Source: JBDRAU01 sp043823315 (lineage in GTDB: Bacteria > Patescibacteriota > UBA1384 > DTJR01). From it: a DNA stretch of 33,090 bases. Within the stretch, counting starts at the first letter, position 1. Every line of letters starts with the position of its first letter. This document shows positions 15,165 to 23,432 of this stretch, piece by piece. The DNA is taken from NCBI GenBank assembly GCA_043823315.1, contig JBDRAU010000029.1:1-33090 (forward strand). Direction: 5' to 3'. Below the pieces are notes generated by a model, which was not told where the DNA came from, ran no database searches, and saw only the letters and a program-made list of their open reading frames with translations. The position numbers and the translations under genes are program-made.

Positions 15165-15866
15165 ATGAATCTAAAATACAAAAGAGTTCTTCTGAAAATA
15201 TCAGGAGAAGCTTTTGGTGGTGAGGAAAACAAACTTTTTAATTTTACAAAAGTTCAAAAAATTGCCGAACTCATGGTCAAAATAAAAAAAGAAGGAGCAC
15301 AGGTTGTTCTGGTAAACGGTGCTGGAAATTTGTTTAGGGGAGCCAAACAAAAAGAGATTGAGCGAGAGGCGGCAGATTATATCGGAATGGTAGCAACACT
15401 TATGAATTCACTCGCGCTTCAAGCGGTTTTAAATAAAATGAAAGAGCCGGTTGTAACTTATTCCTCGTTTGGGGTTGAAGGGCTGGCAGAAAAATTTAAT
15501 GCCAAGGAAGCTCAAAAAAAACTAGAAGAGGGATTGATTGTAATTTCAACGGCGGGAAATGGTAAACCGTATTTTACAAATGACACCGCAGGGGTTCAAA
15601 GAGCAATCGATTTAAAATGCGATCTAATGATCAAGGCGTCAACGATAGATGGCGTGTATTCCGATGACCCAAGAACAAATCCCGATGCTAAAAAGTTCGA
15701 AAAAATTTCATATGACGAAACTTTGGATAGGGACTTAAAGGTGCTTGATCGCTCGGCAGTAGAGATTGCCAAGGAGCATAATTTAAAAATTATCGTTACT
15801 AGTTTTGATAGTGGATCTATTTTGAAAGCCTTGCAAGGAGAAAAAGTAGGAACTCTCATAAATTAA
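15165..15866 (+). CDS. pyrH: UMP kinase
   Basis: Phosphorylates UMP to UDP. 233 residues, normal for bacterial UMPK of the amino-acid kinase fold. Motifs: KRVLLKISGEAFGG at the start, VNGAGNLFRGA, MNSLALQAVL, then FTNDTAGVQRAIDLKCDLMIKAST and the DGVYSDDPRTNPDAKKF loop. Start ATG 15165 with AGGAG about 8 bases upstream, inside the end of tsf. The UMP made by the pyrE-pyrF pair at 28356-29863 would be its substrate. Confidence 0.97.
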   Translation: MNLKYKRVLLKISGEAFGGEENKLFNFTKVQKIAELMVKIKKEGAQVVLVNGAGNLFRGAKQKEIEREAADYIGMVATLMNSLALQAVLNKMKEPVVTYSSFGVEGLAEKFNAKEAQKKLEEGLIVISTAGNGKPYFTNDTAGVQRAIDLKCDLMIKASTIDGVYSDDPRTNPDAKKFEKISYDETLDRDLKVLDRSAVEIAKEHNLKIIVTSFDSGSILKALQGEKVGTLIN

Positions 15867-15919
15867 TTAATTATTAATTTAGAAACTTTTGCAAAATTTT
15901 GAAAATACACCCAGATTCA

Positions 15920-16002
15920 TTATTCTTCGAGCGAAGCCTGCCTACCGGCAGGCAGGTCGAGAAGCCAAAAACATGATAGTTCTCGATAAACTCGAACAAT
16001 AA
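15920..16002. repeat. TTATTCTTCGAG-type repeat with a nested CCTGCC palindrome (pyrH-frr gap)
   Basis: The ends TTATTCTTCGAG and CTCGAACAATAA match the element at 31115-31176. After GCGAAG this copy carries a 20-base palindrome (CCTGCCTACCGGCAGGCAGG, 15937-15956), then resumes with TCGAGAAG. The 31115 copy has GCGAAG directly joined to TCGAGAAG, so one repeat is nested in another. Confidence 0.8.
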
Positions 16003-16027
16003 GATGGTTTTTCAACGCATTTTTCAG

Positions 16028-16055
16028 TTGCAAAACTGATACTTAAGGATAGAAT
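16028..16055 (+). promoter_or_regulatory. frr: Promoter of frr-rseP
   Basis: TTGCAA at 16028-16033 and TAGAAT at 16050-16055 with a 16-base spacer. GAGGT precedes the frr start. Confidence 0.5.
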
Positions 16056-16092
16056 GATGATAGGATATATCTAAATATTACGAGGTAAATTT

Positions 16093-16650
16093 ATGTATCA
16101 GACAGAAATTAAAATTATGAAACAGAAATTCGAGCAGGTTCGTAATAAGCTCGAAGAAGATTTTAAAAGTATCAGAACGGGTAGAGCGTCGAGCGGAATA
16201 GTAGAAAATATTATTGTCAGTTACTATGGTCAAAACACTCCCCTAAAGCAGATGGCAAATATTCAAACTCCGGACGCTGCGCAGATCGTTATCCAACCGT
16301 GGGATAAGAATTCGCTTGGTGATATCGAGCTGGCGATCAGAAATTCCGATCTAAATCTTTCACCGGTTAATGACGGCCAGCTTATTAGAATTTCACTTCC
16401 TCCTATGACCGAAGAAAGACGGGGAGAGCTCGTTAGAAATATTTCAAAAAAAGCCGAAGAAGCCAGGATTGCTCTTAGAAATGTAAGAGGCGAGGCTTGG
16501 GAGGAAATTCAGAAACTGCAAAAAAGTGGCAAAATAACCGAGGATGATAAGTATTCTGCCGAAGACGAAATCAATAAGATTATTGGCGAATTTAACAAAC
16601 AGATCGAAGAAATATTCCTCGATAAAGAAAAAGAAATTAAATCAATATAA
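16093..16650 (+). CDS. frr: Ribosome recycling factor
   Basis: Works with EF-G to split the post-termination ribosome. 185 residues, the standard length. Typical blocks: DFKSIRTGRASSGIVENI, YYGQNTPLKQMANIQTPDA, IQPWDKNSLGDIELAI, GQLIRISLPPMTEERRGEL and the long helical hairpin VRNISKKAEEARIALRNVRGEA. The start at ATG 16093 follows ACGAGGT; a second ATG at 16120 is less likely. Its TAA overlaps the rseP ATG by one base. Confidence 0.97.
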   Translation: MYQTEIKIMKQKFEQVRNKLEEDFKSIRTGRASSGIVENIIVSYYGQNTPLKQMANIQTPDAAQIVIQPWDKNSLGDIELAIRNSDLNLSPVNDGQLIRISLPPMTEERRGELVRNISKKAEEARIALRNVRGEAWEEIQKLQKSGKITEDDKYSAEDEINKIIGEFNKQIEEIFLDKEKEIKSI

Positions 16651-17699
16651 TGTTTGCTCTGACACTGCTAGTTTTTTTGATTATACTTGGACTTCTGATT
16701 TTTGTTCATGAAGCAGGCCATTTTGTGTTGGCTAAACTTTCAGGAGTTAAAGTAGAGGAATTTGCTTTTGGTTTTCCGCCACGTCTTGTTTGCCGGAAGC
16801 GCGGTGAGACCAAGTATTGTATCAATCTTTTCCCAGTCGGCGGATATGTAAAAATGCTTGGTGAAGATGAGGATAGTAGTTCGTCACGCTCTTTTTCGAA
16901 AAAGAAAGCACGTTTTCGGATTATGATCGTTGTCGCCGGGGTAGCGATGAACTTCATCCTGGGGGGATTGCTTTTATCTTTAGGCTATGGGATTGGAATG
17001 TCTCCAATTTCAGTTAATCCCGACGAATTTCCTTCAAAAGTAAATGAAGTAGTAGTGGCCCAAGTAAATGAAGATTCGCCGGCTAAGAGTGCTGGTATTA
17101 AAGAGGGTGATGTAATTTTCGGATTCAAAGATATTAATGATTTTGCCGACTATACAAAAGAAAATTTAAATAACGAAATCTCCTTGAGTGTTAATAGGGG
17201 GGGCGAAAAACTCGATAAGAAGATCAAGGTTTCTTCTAATATCGATGCTCCGATAGGTGTCGGCCTCGTTGACATTCCCAGTGTGAAACTCCCGTTTTTT
17301 TCGGCAATTTATTATGGTTTTAAAGACATGGTATTAACCAGTAAAAACGTGGCAGTTGCTTTATATATGATCGTAGCGGGGATATTCAAAACTGGAAAAG
17401 TCGGTGAGTCAATCGCCGGTCCGGTCGGGATATTTCATATTACCGGTCAGGCAGTTTCGCTTGGATTCATATACATTGTTCAGCTCGCGGCGCTCTTGTC
17501 GATTAATTTGGCCATTATAAATATCTTGCCATTTCCGGGACTTGACGGAAGCCGGGCGCTGATAATATTCCTAGAGGGAGTATTCAGGAAGCAAGTAATG
17601 AGAAGCGAAATAGAGTCGGTTCTTCATACGGTTGGATTTATTTTATTGATAGTATTGATACTGCTGGTGACTTTTAAAGACGTCGTATCTCTTATTTAA
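16650..17699 (+). CDS. rseP: RIP site-2 zinc metalloprotease (RseP/RasP family)
   Basis: A membrane-embedded protease that cuts anti-sigma factors or signal-peptide remnants. 349 residues. The zinc-binding HEAGHF is at 20-25 in the first membrane helix, and the second-site block NILPFPGLDG is in the C-terminal part. A single PDZ-like domain (about 128-190, SPAKSAGIKEGDVIFGF) sits between membrane helices, which resembles RasP more than two-PDZ E. coli RseP. Start ATG 16650 overlaps the frr stop (TAATG), so it is translationally coupled. Confidence 0.95.
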   Translation: MFALTLLVFLIILGLLIFVHEAGHFVLAKLSGVKVEEFAFGFPPRLVCRKRGETKYCINLFPVGGYVKMLGEDEDSSSSRSFSKKKARFRIMIVVAGVAMNFILGGLLLSLGYGIGMSPISVNPDEFPSKVNEVVVAQVNEDSPAKSAGIKEGDVIFGFKDINDFADYTKENLNNEISLSVNRGGEKLDKKIKVSSNIDAPIGVGLVDIPSVKLPFFSAIYYGFKDMVLTSKNVAVALYMIVAGIFKTGKVGESIAGPVGIFHITGQAVSLGFIYIVQLAALLSINLAIINILPFPGLDGSRALIIFLEGVFRKQVMRSEIESVLHTVGFILLIVLILLVTFKDVVSLI

Positions 17700-17711
17700 A
17701 AGGGGGATTTT

Positions 17712-18503
17712 TTGATAAAGGCGACTATTGTTGCAAACTGGAAGATGAATGCGACCCTGTCTGATTCTTTGGTTATATCGGGCTCCGTTTATAAAAATAC
17801 TAGAAATTACAAAAATATTGACATTGTTCTTGCTCCGCCTTCAATTTTTATCTATCCGGTTCTCGAGCATTTGCACATTAAACGCAAAAATTTCCACTTA
17901 GCTTGTCAGAATATTTATTTTGCAGATGAAGGGGAATTTACAGGAGAAATTTCTGCAAAAATGATTAAGGGTCTATGCGATTATGTTGTCTTGGGTCATT
18001 CTGAACGACGAGAGCATTTTGGCGAAACCGACGAGATGGTTAACAAAAAGATTGAATCAGCGCTTAAAAGCGGAATAACACCGATTGTTTGCATTGGAGA
18101 GAGTGAGAAGTTTCATCTCGAGGATCATTTTGACTACGAAGTAAAAAGAATGAGCTCAAGCGGAGGAATCTTGGATTCTGTCTCAAAGTGTTTGAGTGGA
18201 ATTTCTGAACTAGAAAAGGTAATAGTTGTTTATGAGCCGATTTGGGCGATTGGATCAGATAATGCTGCCTCGGGGGCATATTGTTCATCTGTCTGCTATA
18301 TTATAAAAAGTCATCTTGAAAGAAAATTTGGTGATCAGGCGGAAAAAATTAAGATTCTTTACGGTGGTTCGACTACAAGTGAAAATACTGAGGAGTTTAT
18401 GAGACAGCCGAATATCGATGGGCTTCTTGTCGGCGGATCGAGCTTAAACGCAAGAGAATTTTCGAAAATTTGTAAAATTACCAGCGAGGTTAAGGGTGGA
18501 TAA
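17712..18503 (+). CDS. tpiA: Triosephosphate isomerase
   Basis: Interconverts dihydroxyacetone phosphate and glyceraldehyde-3-phosphate. 263 residues. Catalytic residues are visible: K11 (NWKMN), H96 (LGHSERRE) and E175 (VYEPIWAIG), with phosphate loops YGGST and GLLVGGSS. The start is TTG 17712: AGGGGGAT lies directly upstream and the protein then starts at the family position (MIKATIVANWKMN). First of a tpiA-pgk-fba set, each overlapping the next. No GAPDH gene is in the window. Confidence 0.96.
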   Translation: MIKATIVANWKMNATLSDSLVISGSVYKNTRNYKNIDIVLAPPSIFIYPVLEHLHIKRKNFHLACQNIYFADEGEFTGEISAKMIKGLCDYVVLGHSERREHFGETDEMVNKKIESALKSGITPIVCIGESEKFHLEDHFDYEVKRMSSSGGILDSVSKCLSGISELEKVIVVYEPIWAIGSDNAASGAYCSSVCYIIKSHLERKFGDQAEKIKILYGGSTTSENTEEFMRQPNIDGLLVGGSSLNAREFSKICKITSEVKGG

Positions 18504-19620
18504 TTTCAGAAGGATACTTCGGGTTCCTCCGCACAAGACATTGCGCCGAGTGGATTTTAGGGACAAGAGAGTTTTGGTGCGCGTTGACCTAAATGTTCCT
18601 ATCGAAAATGCTACCATAGAAGATCTACGTAGAATTAATTCGGCCGTTCCTACCATCAAAAAAGTGATCGAGCGTGGGGCGAAGGAAGTAAATATCATCA
18701 CTCACTTTGGCCGTCCGCAGAAAAAAGAAGATAAATTCTCGACAAAGATTATAGCTAGGGCTCTTTCAAAATTGCTTAGAGCGAAGGGGGGAATCGAAGT
18801 AAAACACAACAAAAGCGATAGTCCTGCTCTTGATACTTTTTATCAAATCCTCCCAAACGTTAGGGTTTTTGAGAACCTGCGCTTCGACAAAGGAGAAGAG
18901 AAAAATTCAAAGGAATTCGCCAAAGAAATTGCTAAGCTTGGAGATTGCTTGGTGCAAGATGCATTTGCAAACATCCATCGCCAACATGCCTCAATGATGG
19001 CGATTTGCGACGAGCTACCTGTTTTTGTCGGTCTTTTGGTTGAAAAAGAAATCAATGCCCTCTACAAAATTCTTTACAATCCAGAACATCCTTTTATCGC
19101 CATTATAGGCGGAGCTAAAATTGAGGATAAGCTTGGGGTGATTACTTCCTTATCTAAGCGTGCCGATGCCGTCTTGATTGGCGGTATGACTGCCAATGAA
19201 TGGATACTTGATAACCATCCGGTTTCTGAAAATATTTATCTTCCTACGGATGGGATTAATAAGAATGGAGCAATTGTTGAAATGATTCCCGAGGCGATTA
19301 AAAATGGAGTTTTTGATATCGGTCCTGAAACAATCATGCTTTATAAAAGCGTTCTATCAAACGCTAAAACGATTTTCTGGAATGGTAATTTGGGGGTTAC
19401 GGAGGACAAGAAATTTGTCCATGGAACAAATGAAATCACTAGATTTATCGTTAAGCTAAAAGCCGAAAAAGTAGCTTCCGGCGGAAATACGGCAGAAGTA
19501 ATTGACGAGCTAAACTTGGCAGATCAATTTGATTTTATTTCAACTGGCGGAGGAGCAACGAGCGATTTAATAGCAGGCAAAAAAATGCCGGTGATCGATA
19601 AATTATTGGGCAGCAAATGA
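18496..19620 (+). CDS. pgk: Phosphoglycerate kinase
   Basis: Makes ATP from 1,3-bisphosphoglycerate. 374 residues, slightly short. Start is GTG 18496, overlapping tpiA by 8 bases; the N-terminus has about 18 residues before the conserved KRVLVRVDLNVP. Other blocks: THFGRP (for SHLGRP), LRFDKGEE, QDAFANIHRQHASM, AIIGGAKIEDKLGVI, TIFWNGNLGV and the nucleotide loop STGGGATSDL (for GGGAS). The substitutions are conservative. It overlaps fba by four bases (ATGA). Confidence 0.96.
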   Translation: MDNFRRILRVPPHKTLRRVDFRDKRVLVRVDLNVPIENATIEDLRRINSAVPTIKKVIERGAKEVNIITHFGRPQKKEDKFSTKIIARALSKLLRAKGGIEVKHNKSDSPALDTFYQILPNVRVFENLRFDKGEEKNSKEFAKEIAKLGDCLVQDAFANIHRQHASMMAICDELPVFVGLLVEKEINALYKILYNPEHPFIAIIGGAKIEDKLGVITSLSKRADAVLIGGMTANEWILDNHPVSENIYLPTDGINKNGAIVEMIPEAIKNGVFDIGPETIMLYKSVLSNAKTIFWNGNLGVTEDKKFVHGTNEITRFIVKLKAEKVASGGNTAEVIDELNLADQFDFISTGGGATSDLIAGKKMPVIDKLLGSK

Positions 19621-20447
19621 GTTTAAAAGAGATTTTTAAAGAAGCATTCAAAAACAATTACGCCATTGGCGGTTTTAATTTTTTTAATTATGAATCATCC
19701 CGAGCGATCGCTAGTGCGGCAGCATCACTGAAGAAACCAGCGATTCTAATGGTTAGCGAAAAAACGATTGATTATTATGGGGTTGATAACGTTATTTTTG
19801 CATTTAATAAAGTAAAAAGAGAAACCGAGACGGAAATATTCTTGCACCTTGATCACGGTCAAGATTTGGCGCTTGTTCGCGAAGCGATCAAATTGGGTTT
19901 TGACTCGGTAATGTTTGACGGATCTAAACTGCCGATGGATCAAAATATTGAACTCTCGAAGGATTTAGCCAAGGAAGCACATCGCAAGGGTGTTTTGTTT
20001 GAGGCGGAAATCGGACACATCGGTGGCAAGGAAGACTACGTGACAAGCGAAAATTTCAAAACCAATCCGGCCGAAGCGCTGGTTTTTTACCAGGAGGTTA
20101 AGCCCGATATTTTGGCTGTCGCGATTGGCAATATTCACGGCGAAAAGACTTCTGATGAACAGCTTGACTTTACACTGCTTGGAAAAATTCAAGACACAAT
20201 TAAAGCACCGCTTGTTTTGCATGGCTGCTCAAACCGGTCTGATCGCGAATATCAAGTGGCGATTTCAGAGGGAGTTGTAAAAATTAACATCGATACTGAA
20301 CTTCGTCAAGCATTCGTCGAAGGGTTAAAGAAAGCTCTCAAAAAAGAAACCGATCCAAGAGAGATTCTAAATATTGCAAATGAACTTATAACCAAACGAA
20401 CTCGGGATAAGATAGAGGTGTTTTCAAAAGGATGCTGTAGCCGCTAA
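19617..20447 (+). CDS. fba: Class II fructose-bisphosphate aldolase
   Basis: A zinc-dependent aldolase splitting fructose-1,6-bisphosphate. 276 residues. Zinc and active-site blocks: HLDHGQD (about 79-85), EAEIGHIGGKED, AIGNIHG and LHGCSNRSDREYQVAISEGVVKINIDTELR. LHGCSN replaces the common LHGGSG. It belongs to the FbaA/GatY/KbaY superfamily; the glycolytic role is chosen from the tpiA-pgk context, though tagatose-type activity cannot be excluded. An intrinsic terminator at 20577 ends this transcript. Confidence 0.93.
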   Translation: MSLKEIFKEAFKNNYAIGGFNFFNYESSRAIASAAASLKKPAILMVSEKTIDYYGVDNVIFAFNKVKRETETEIFLHLDHGQDLALVREAIKLGFDSVMFDGSKLPMDQNIELSKDLAKEAHRKGVLFEAEIGHIGGKEDYVTSENFKTNPAEALVFYQEVKPDILAVAIGNIHGEKTSDEQLDFTLLGKIQDTIKAPLVLHGCSNRSDREYQVAISEGVVKINIDTELRQAFVEGLKKALKKETDPREILNIANELITKRTRDKIEVFSKGCCSR

Positions 20448-20475
20448 TTCATCTCCGTGTCGTTCCTGTCCTATA

Positions 20476-20535
20476 TGTCATTCCTGCGGAACTTGTCCTC
20501 GACTCCGATCGGGGAGCAGGAATCCACGGGATAAA
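20476..20535. repeat. Degraded TGTCATTCC-type repeat after fba
   Basis: TGTCATTCCTGCGG opens the element and GGGGAGCAGGAATCC closes it, so CATTCCTGC pairs with GCAGGAAT. It resembles the TGTCAT family but lacks the ATGACA end. Confidence 0.5.
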
Positions 20536-20576
20536 TTCCGCTAGGAACCCACATAGTAAATTTCGTCGAATAATCT

Positions 20577-20597
20577 CTGGCTTTTGCCAGATTTTTT
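20577..20597 (+). terminator. Intrinsic terminator of the glycolysis operon
   Basis: TCTGGC-TTTT-GCCAGA is a perfect 6-bp stem followed by six T. It lies 130 bases after the fba stop, beyond the repeat. Confidence 0.8.
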
Positions 20598-20663
20598 GAT
20601 TACTATTGAGTTAGTTAGTCGTACCTGAACAGAATTCCAACACTAGCTTACGGGTGAAGGGAG

Positions 20664-21035
20664 TTGACTGATTTGTCGAGTACAAAAGAAAAAACGCCGT
20701 TTCCAGATGACATCGAGTTTCTCGAGCTGGCCTTTACGACGAGGTTTGATCTGAAGGTCATTACGTGGAAGCGGGCCAAGGGTCTGCTTGAAGCGATGCA
20801 CCACCCAGTGCTCGTTCGTATCAAGGGCCGTGAAGAGCTCGGTGTTGTCAGTCGTAACAAGGGGAGACGCTTCTACTTCCGTGTACTTCACAACCTCACT
20901 GGCCTGCGGGATCGCAATGCCCGTGGTGGCAAAGCCTACTCGATTGGTGGGGTGCTGGAAAAGACCTATCAAGGGCTACGGTCACTTGCCGACCTTGCTA
21001 GTCTCGACTGTGATCAGTCCAGGTGGGCGGCCTAG
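20664..21035 (+). CDS. Unknown protein, isolated GC-richer gene
   Basis: I do not recognise it. Up to 123 residues, soluble, basic, with no cysteine cluster. Codon use is clearly coding and GC-rich at third positions (CTG, ATC, AAG, CGT, GGC), unlike the AT-rich neighbours. Two TTG starts compete: 20664, which abuts GAAGGGAG, and 20673, which has a more normal 9-base spacing (protein MSSTKEKTPFPDD). The middle, KVITWKRAKGLLEAMHHPVLVRIKGREELGVVSR, could be a small helical plus beta domain. It is a single-gene unit between an upstream terminator and two strong downstream hairpins, like the other GC-rich units at 26024 and 28356. Confidence 0.7.
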   Translation: MTDLSSTKEKTPFPDDIEFLELAFTTRFDLKVITWKRAKGLLEAMHHPVLVRIKGREELGVVSRNKGRRFYFRVLHNLTGLRDRNARGGKAYSIGGVLEKTYQGLRSLADLASLDCDQSRWAA

Positions 21036-21058
21036 TGGCTACCCGTCGCATGTGTATC

Positions 21059-21087
21059 ATGGCGCGGCCGTTCTTCGGTCGCGCCAT
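21059..21087 (+). terminator. Strong GC-rich hairpin after the 20664 gene
   Basis: ATGGCGCGGCCG and CGGTCGCGCCAT form a 12-bp stem (one G-T pair) with a 5-base loop, followed by TTTCT. Confidence 0.8.
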
Positions 21088-21095
21088 TTCTCTAA

Positions 21096-21116
21096 CGGCT
21101 CAATATGAGCCGTTGG
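21096..21116 (+). terminator. Second hairpin in tandem
   Basis: AACGGCTC-AATAT-GAGCCGTT is a perfect 8-bp stem with a 5-base loop. It has only a weak T-rich tail and may back up the first hairpin. Confidence 0.6.
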
Positions 21117-21127
21117 TATTTCCATGG

Positions 21128-21156
21128 TTGAATAATCGGGTTTTTTTTGTTATATT
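21128..21156 (+). promoter_or_regulatory. tig: Promoter of tig
   Basis: TTGAAT at 21128-21133 and TATATT at 21151-21156 with a 17-base spacer; TGT before the -10 gives an extended -10. The leader includes the palindromic repeat at 21173-21247. Confidence 0.65.
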
Positions 21157-21172
21157 CCAAAAGTAAAATAAT

Positions 21173-21247
21173 TGTCATTGCGAGTGGTAACGGAGTAATC
21201 TAAAACTAGATATAGATTGCCGCGCCATACTAATGGCTCGCAATGAC
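21173..21247. repeat. Palindromic repeat, TGTCATTGCGAG type, in the tig leader
   Basis: 75 bases with ends TGTCATTGCGAG and CTCGCAATGAC and an internal ATCTA...TAGAT, followed by GATTGCCGCG. It shares ends and core with the prmC insert. It supplies an in-frame ATG at 21233 that would add repeat-encoded residues (MARND...) to trigger factor, but the native start is at 21272. Confidence 0.8.
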
Positions 21248-21271
21248 GCGAGTTTTAAGGATTGTCAAAAA

Positions 21272-22468
21272 ATGAAATCAGAAAAAAAACAACTTTCAAA
21301 AAACAGAATTAAATTAACTATTACTGTTGAAGCTAGTAAAGTCGAAGAATATTTTGAATCTCATTATAAACGTTTGGCGCCAACAGCAAATCTTCAGGGT
21401 TTTAGACCCGGCAAAGCGCCGCGCGTTATGACGATTGAAGCCATAGGACAAAGTCGTCTTACTAATCTTACCTTGGAGTCGGCGATTGACGAAGCTTATC
21501 GCGCGGCGCTTCAAGAGCACAAAACTTATCCTGTGACACAGCCGGCAATTACAATTAGCAAGCATCCCAAACTTGATGGAACGAGTGAAGGAAATGATCT
21601 AGCTTTTGAAGTAGAATTTGATATCTTGCCGGAAGCTAAAATTGGCAATTACAAAAAAATTAAAGTCAGCAAGATAGACCCAAAAACTACAGAAGTTACC
21701 AACGAGGAAGTTGAAAAAGTTGTCGATTATCTGCGCCGCCAAGCGTCAAAGTTAAATCCGATCGAGCGCGGAGCAAAAACAGGCGACTGGGCTGATATTT
21801 CATTTGAAGGATCGATAAAAGGCGTCAAAAAAGACAAGCTCACCAGCCCATCTCTTCCCATGGTTATCGGTGATACCAAGATGATCCCGGGGTTTGAAGG
21901 GAAGCTGGTCGGTATGAAAAAAGACGAAGAAAAGCAATTTGATATTAATTTCCCGAAAGATTTTCAGGACAAAGAGTTTGCTAGCGCTAAAGTAAATTTT
22001 AAGCTCAAGCTCAAGGAACTTCGCGAAGTTATTTTGCCTGAAATCGATGGCGAGTTCTTGAAGCGATTCGGTCTCAAAAAGATTGATGAGCTCAAGACGA
22101 ATATCAAAAAAGGACTTGAAGGAGAGAAAAAGGAACAGGCCAGAGGGCAACAGATTTCTGAAATTTCCGAGCAACTGATCAAAATCACAAAAGTGGAAAT
22201 TCCCAAAAGTCTTATCGATAGTGAAAGCCAAAGAATGAAAAATGTTTTGGCTTCCGACCTCTCCCAAAAAGGTCTGACGCTCGACAAATATATTGAGTCA
22301 CTTAAAATTACGCAAAAAAAATTCGATGAAGATCTACTTGGACAAGCCAAGCGAAACATTCTTCTGGGCGTTGCAATTGGCGAGATAGCCAAAAAAGAAA
22401 AAATCGAAGTAAATTCCAAAGAAGGAACTAGAAGAGTGTTCGATTATCTTATCGAAAGCGCTAAGTAG
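21272..22468 (+). CDS. tig: Trigger factor
   Basis: A ribosome-bound chaperone at the exit tunnel. 398 residues from ATG 21272, which has TTAAGGA upstream; the earlier in-frame ATG 21233 lies within a repeat. The N-terminal ribosome-binding domain (about 1-125) carries the signature region FRPGKAPR, with a Pro-Gly-Lys loop close to the usual GFRxGK. A central FKBP-like domain (about 155-240, GDWADISFEGSIKG, IPGFEGKLVGMKKDEEKQF) is followed by the long helical C-terminal domain. The stop is two bases from the stop of the opposing gene. Confidence 0.95.
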   Translation: MKSEKKQLSKNRIKLTITVEASKVEEYFESHYKRLAPTANLQGFRPGKAPRVMTIEAIGQSRLTNLTLESAIDEAYRAALQEHKTYPVTQPAITISKHPKLDGTSEGNDLAFEVEFDILPEAKIGNYKKIKVSKIDPKTTEVTNEEVEKVVDYLRRQASKLNPIERGAKTGDWADISFEGSIKGVKKDKLTSPSLPMVIGDTKMIPGFEGKLVGMKKDEEKQFDINFPKDFQDKEFASAKVNFKLKLKELREVILPEIDGEFLKRFGLKKIDELKTNIKKGLEGEKKEQARGQQISEISEQLIKITKVEIPKSLIDSESQRMKNVLASDLSQKGLTLDKYIESLKITQKKFDEDLLGQAKRNILLGVAIGEIAKKEKIEVNSKEGTRRVFDYLIESAK

Positions 22469-22470
22469 AG

Positions 22471-23340
22471 CTAGAACTTAACTTTAAAATTTCCGATACC
22501 TTGATCGAAAATTTTTACTATTCGGGGTGAGTGTTTTTCGGGAACAAACCTGTATGTCCCCGGAGCAAAGAAAAGCCTTAGGGCTCCCTCGGGACTGGTT
22601 TTTGAAGATTTTAGCAATCGATGGTCTTTAGAAAAAATTTCAATTTGCTCGCTTCTAAGCGGTCTATTTTTGAAACTGTATGTTCTGATTGACCGGATGA
22701 CGAGATAAAATCTGAAAGATAGATACAACGAAAAGCCGAACAGGGCGATAAGAGTTAGCTGAAGCGATAGATTCAGGTTTAAATATGCTACAAGAAGTTG
22801 TGTTAATGATAAAATTGCTAGCGAGAAGGAGAGGGTTAGGTTTAAGACGCTGAATTTAACGGCGAGACTCGACTCTTTAATATCTTCGGATCTGCGCAGC
22901 GTGAGATTGAATTTGAGTTTTTCTTTATCTAGAGAAAAGGTGTCGGTTGAGGATGGCTCGTAACCGAATTTGTTAAGCGTTATCTGATAATGATCGGAGC
23001 TCTTGAGGGAAAGCGAAAGGTTAGGCGATTTACTGTAGAGTTCTTTGATTAACTTTTCACCTTTAAAAATGGAACATTTGGCAAAATTGAGCGGGCGGCC
23101 AAGATCATCTTCGATCTCAATAAAAACATTTTTCTTTTTACCTTGAATCGTGGGGATGAAAAAACGCAAGGATAGATCGGGTGAATTTTTGATAAAAAAA
23201 TAATAAAGCAAACTGCAAAGCCCGACAAGAATGGCTAATACAAATAATATAACTAAATTGGTTTGCAGATCCTCTAGTGAAGAAGTGTTGGAATTGAGTG
23301 TCTGAAGTCCATTGTCGGTAACAGAAAAAAATGCGAACAT
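22471..23340 (-). CDS. Membrane protein with carboxypeptidase-regulatory-like beta domains
   Basis: 289 residues, unknown function. One membrane helix at about 27-50, then a beta-rich domain (about 72-150: NVFIEIEDDLGRPLNFAKCSIFKGEKLIKELYSK...YQITLNKFGYE). This has the look of a carboxypeptidase-regulatory/Cna-B-type sandwich. A second pair of helices spans about 163-215, and a second small beta domain follows (RPLRSEQIEIFS...SPEGALRLFFAPGTYRF). Start ATG 23340 lies six bases after an extended -10, so the message is probably leaderless. Convergent with tig and divergent from clpP. Confidence 0.7.
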   Translation of the reverse strand: MFAFFSVTDNGLQTLNSNTSSLEDLQTNLVILFVLAILVGLCSLLYYFFIKNSPDLSLRFFIPTIQGKKKNVFIEIEDDLGRPLNFAKCSIFKGEKLIKELYSKSPNLSLSLKSSDHYQITLNKFGYEPSSTDTFSLDKEKLKFNLTLRRSEDIKESSLAVKFSVLNLTLSFSLAILSLTQLLVAYLNLNLSLQLTLIALFGFSLYLSFRFYLVIRSIRTYSFKNRPLRSEQIEIFSKDHRLLKSSKTSPEGALRLFFAPGTYRFVPEKHSPRIVKIFDQGIGNFKVKF

Positions 23341-23346
23341 ATATTT

Positions 23347-23355
23347 ATTATACCA
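23347..23355 (-). promoter_or_regulatory. Extended -10 promoter giving a leaderless transcript
   Basis: On the minus strand TGGTATAAT ends six bases before the ATG at 23340, so transcription would start at or within the start codon. No good -35 (AAGCAA). Confidence 0.65.
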
Positions 23356-23376
23356 GAGGGTAGGGAGCTTTGCTTC

Positions 23377-23406
23377 TTGACTTTAAAGCGTTAAAGTGGT
23401 TAAATT
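23377..23406 (+). promoter_or_regulatory. clpP: Promoter of clpP
   Basis: TTGACT at 23377-23382 and TAAATT at 23401-23406 (18-base spacer; TTAAAT with 17 also fits). Divergent from the neighbouring minus-strand promoter. Confidence 0.6.
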
Positions 23407-23432
23407 TAATCTCGAATAAAACAGAGGAGCAT

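Noticed and set aside
20788..21108. Alternative frame within the GC-rich 20664 gene
   Set aside because: Its codon pattern is poor, it runs through the terminator hairpin, and the 20664 frame has consistent third-position bias.
21233..21271. Upstream start of trigger factor at ATG 21233
   Set aside because: This ATG is inside a palindromic repeat and the first residues are unlike the family; ATG 21272 has a good ribosome site.
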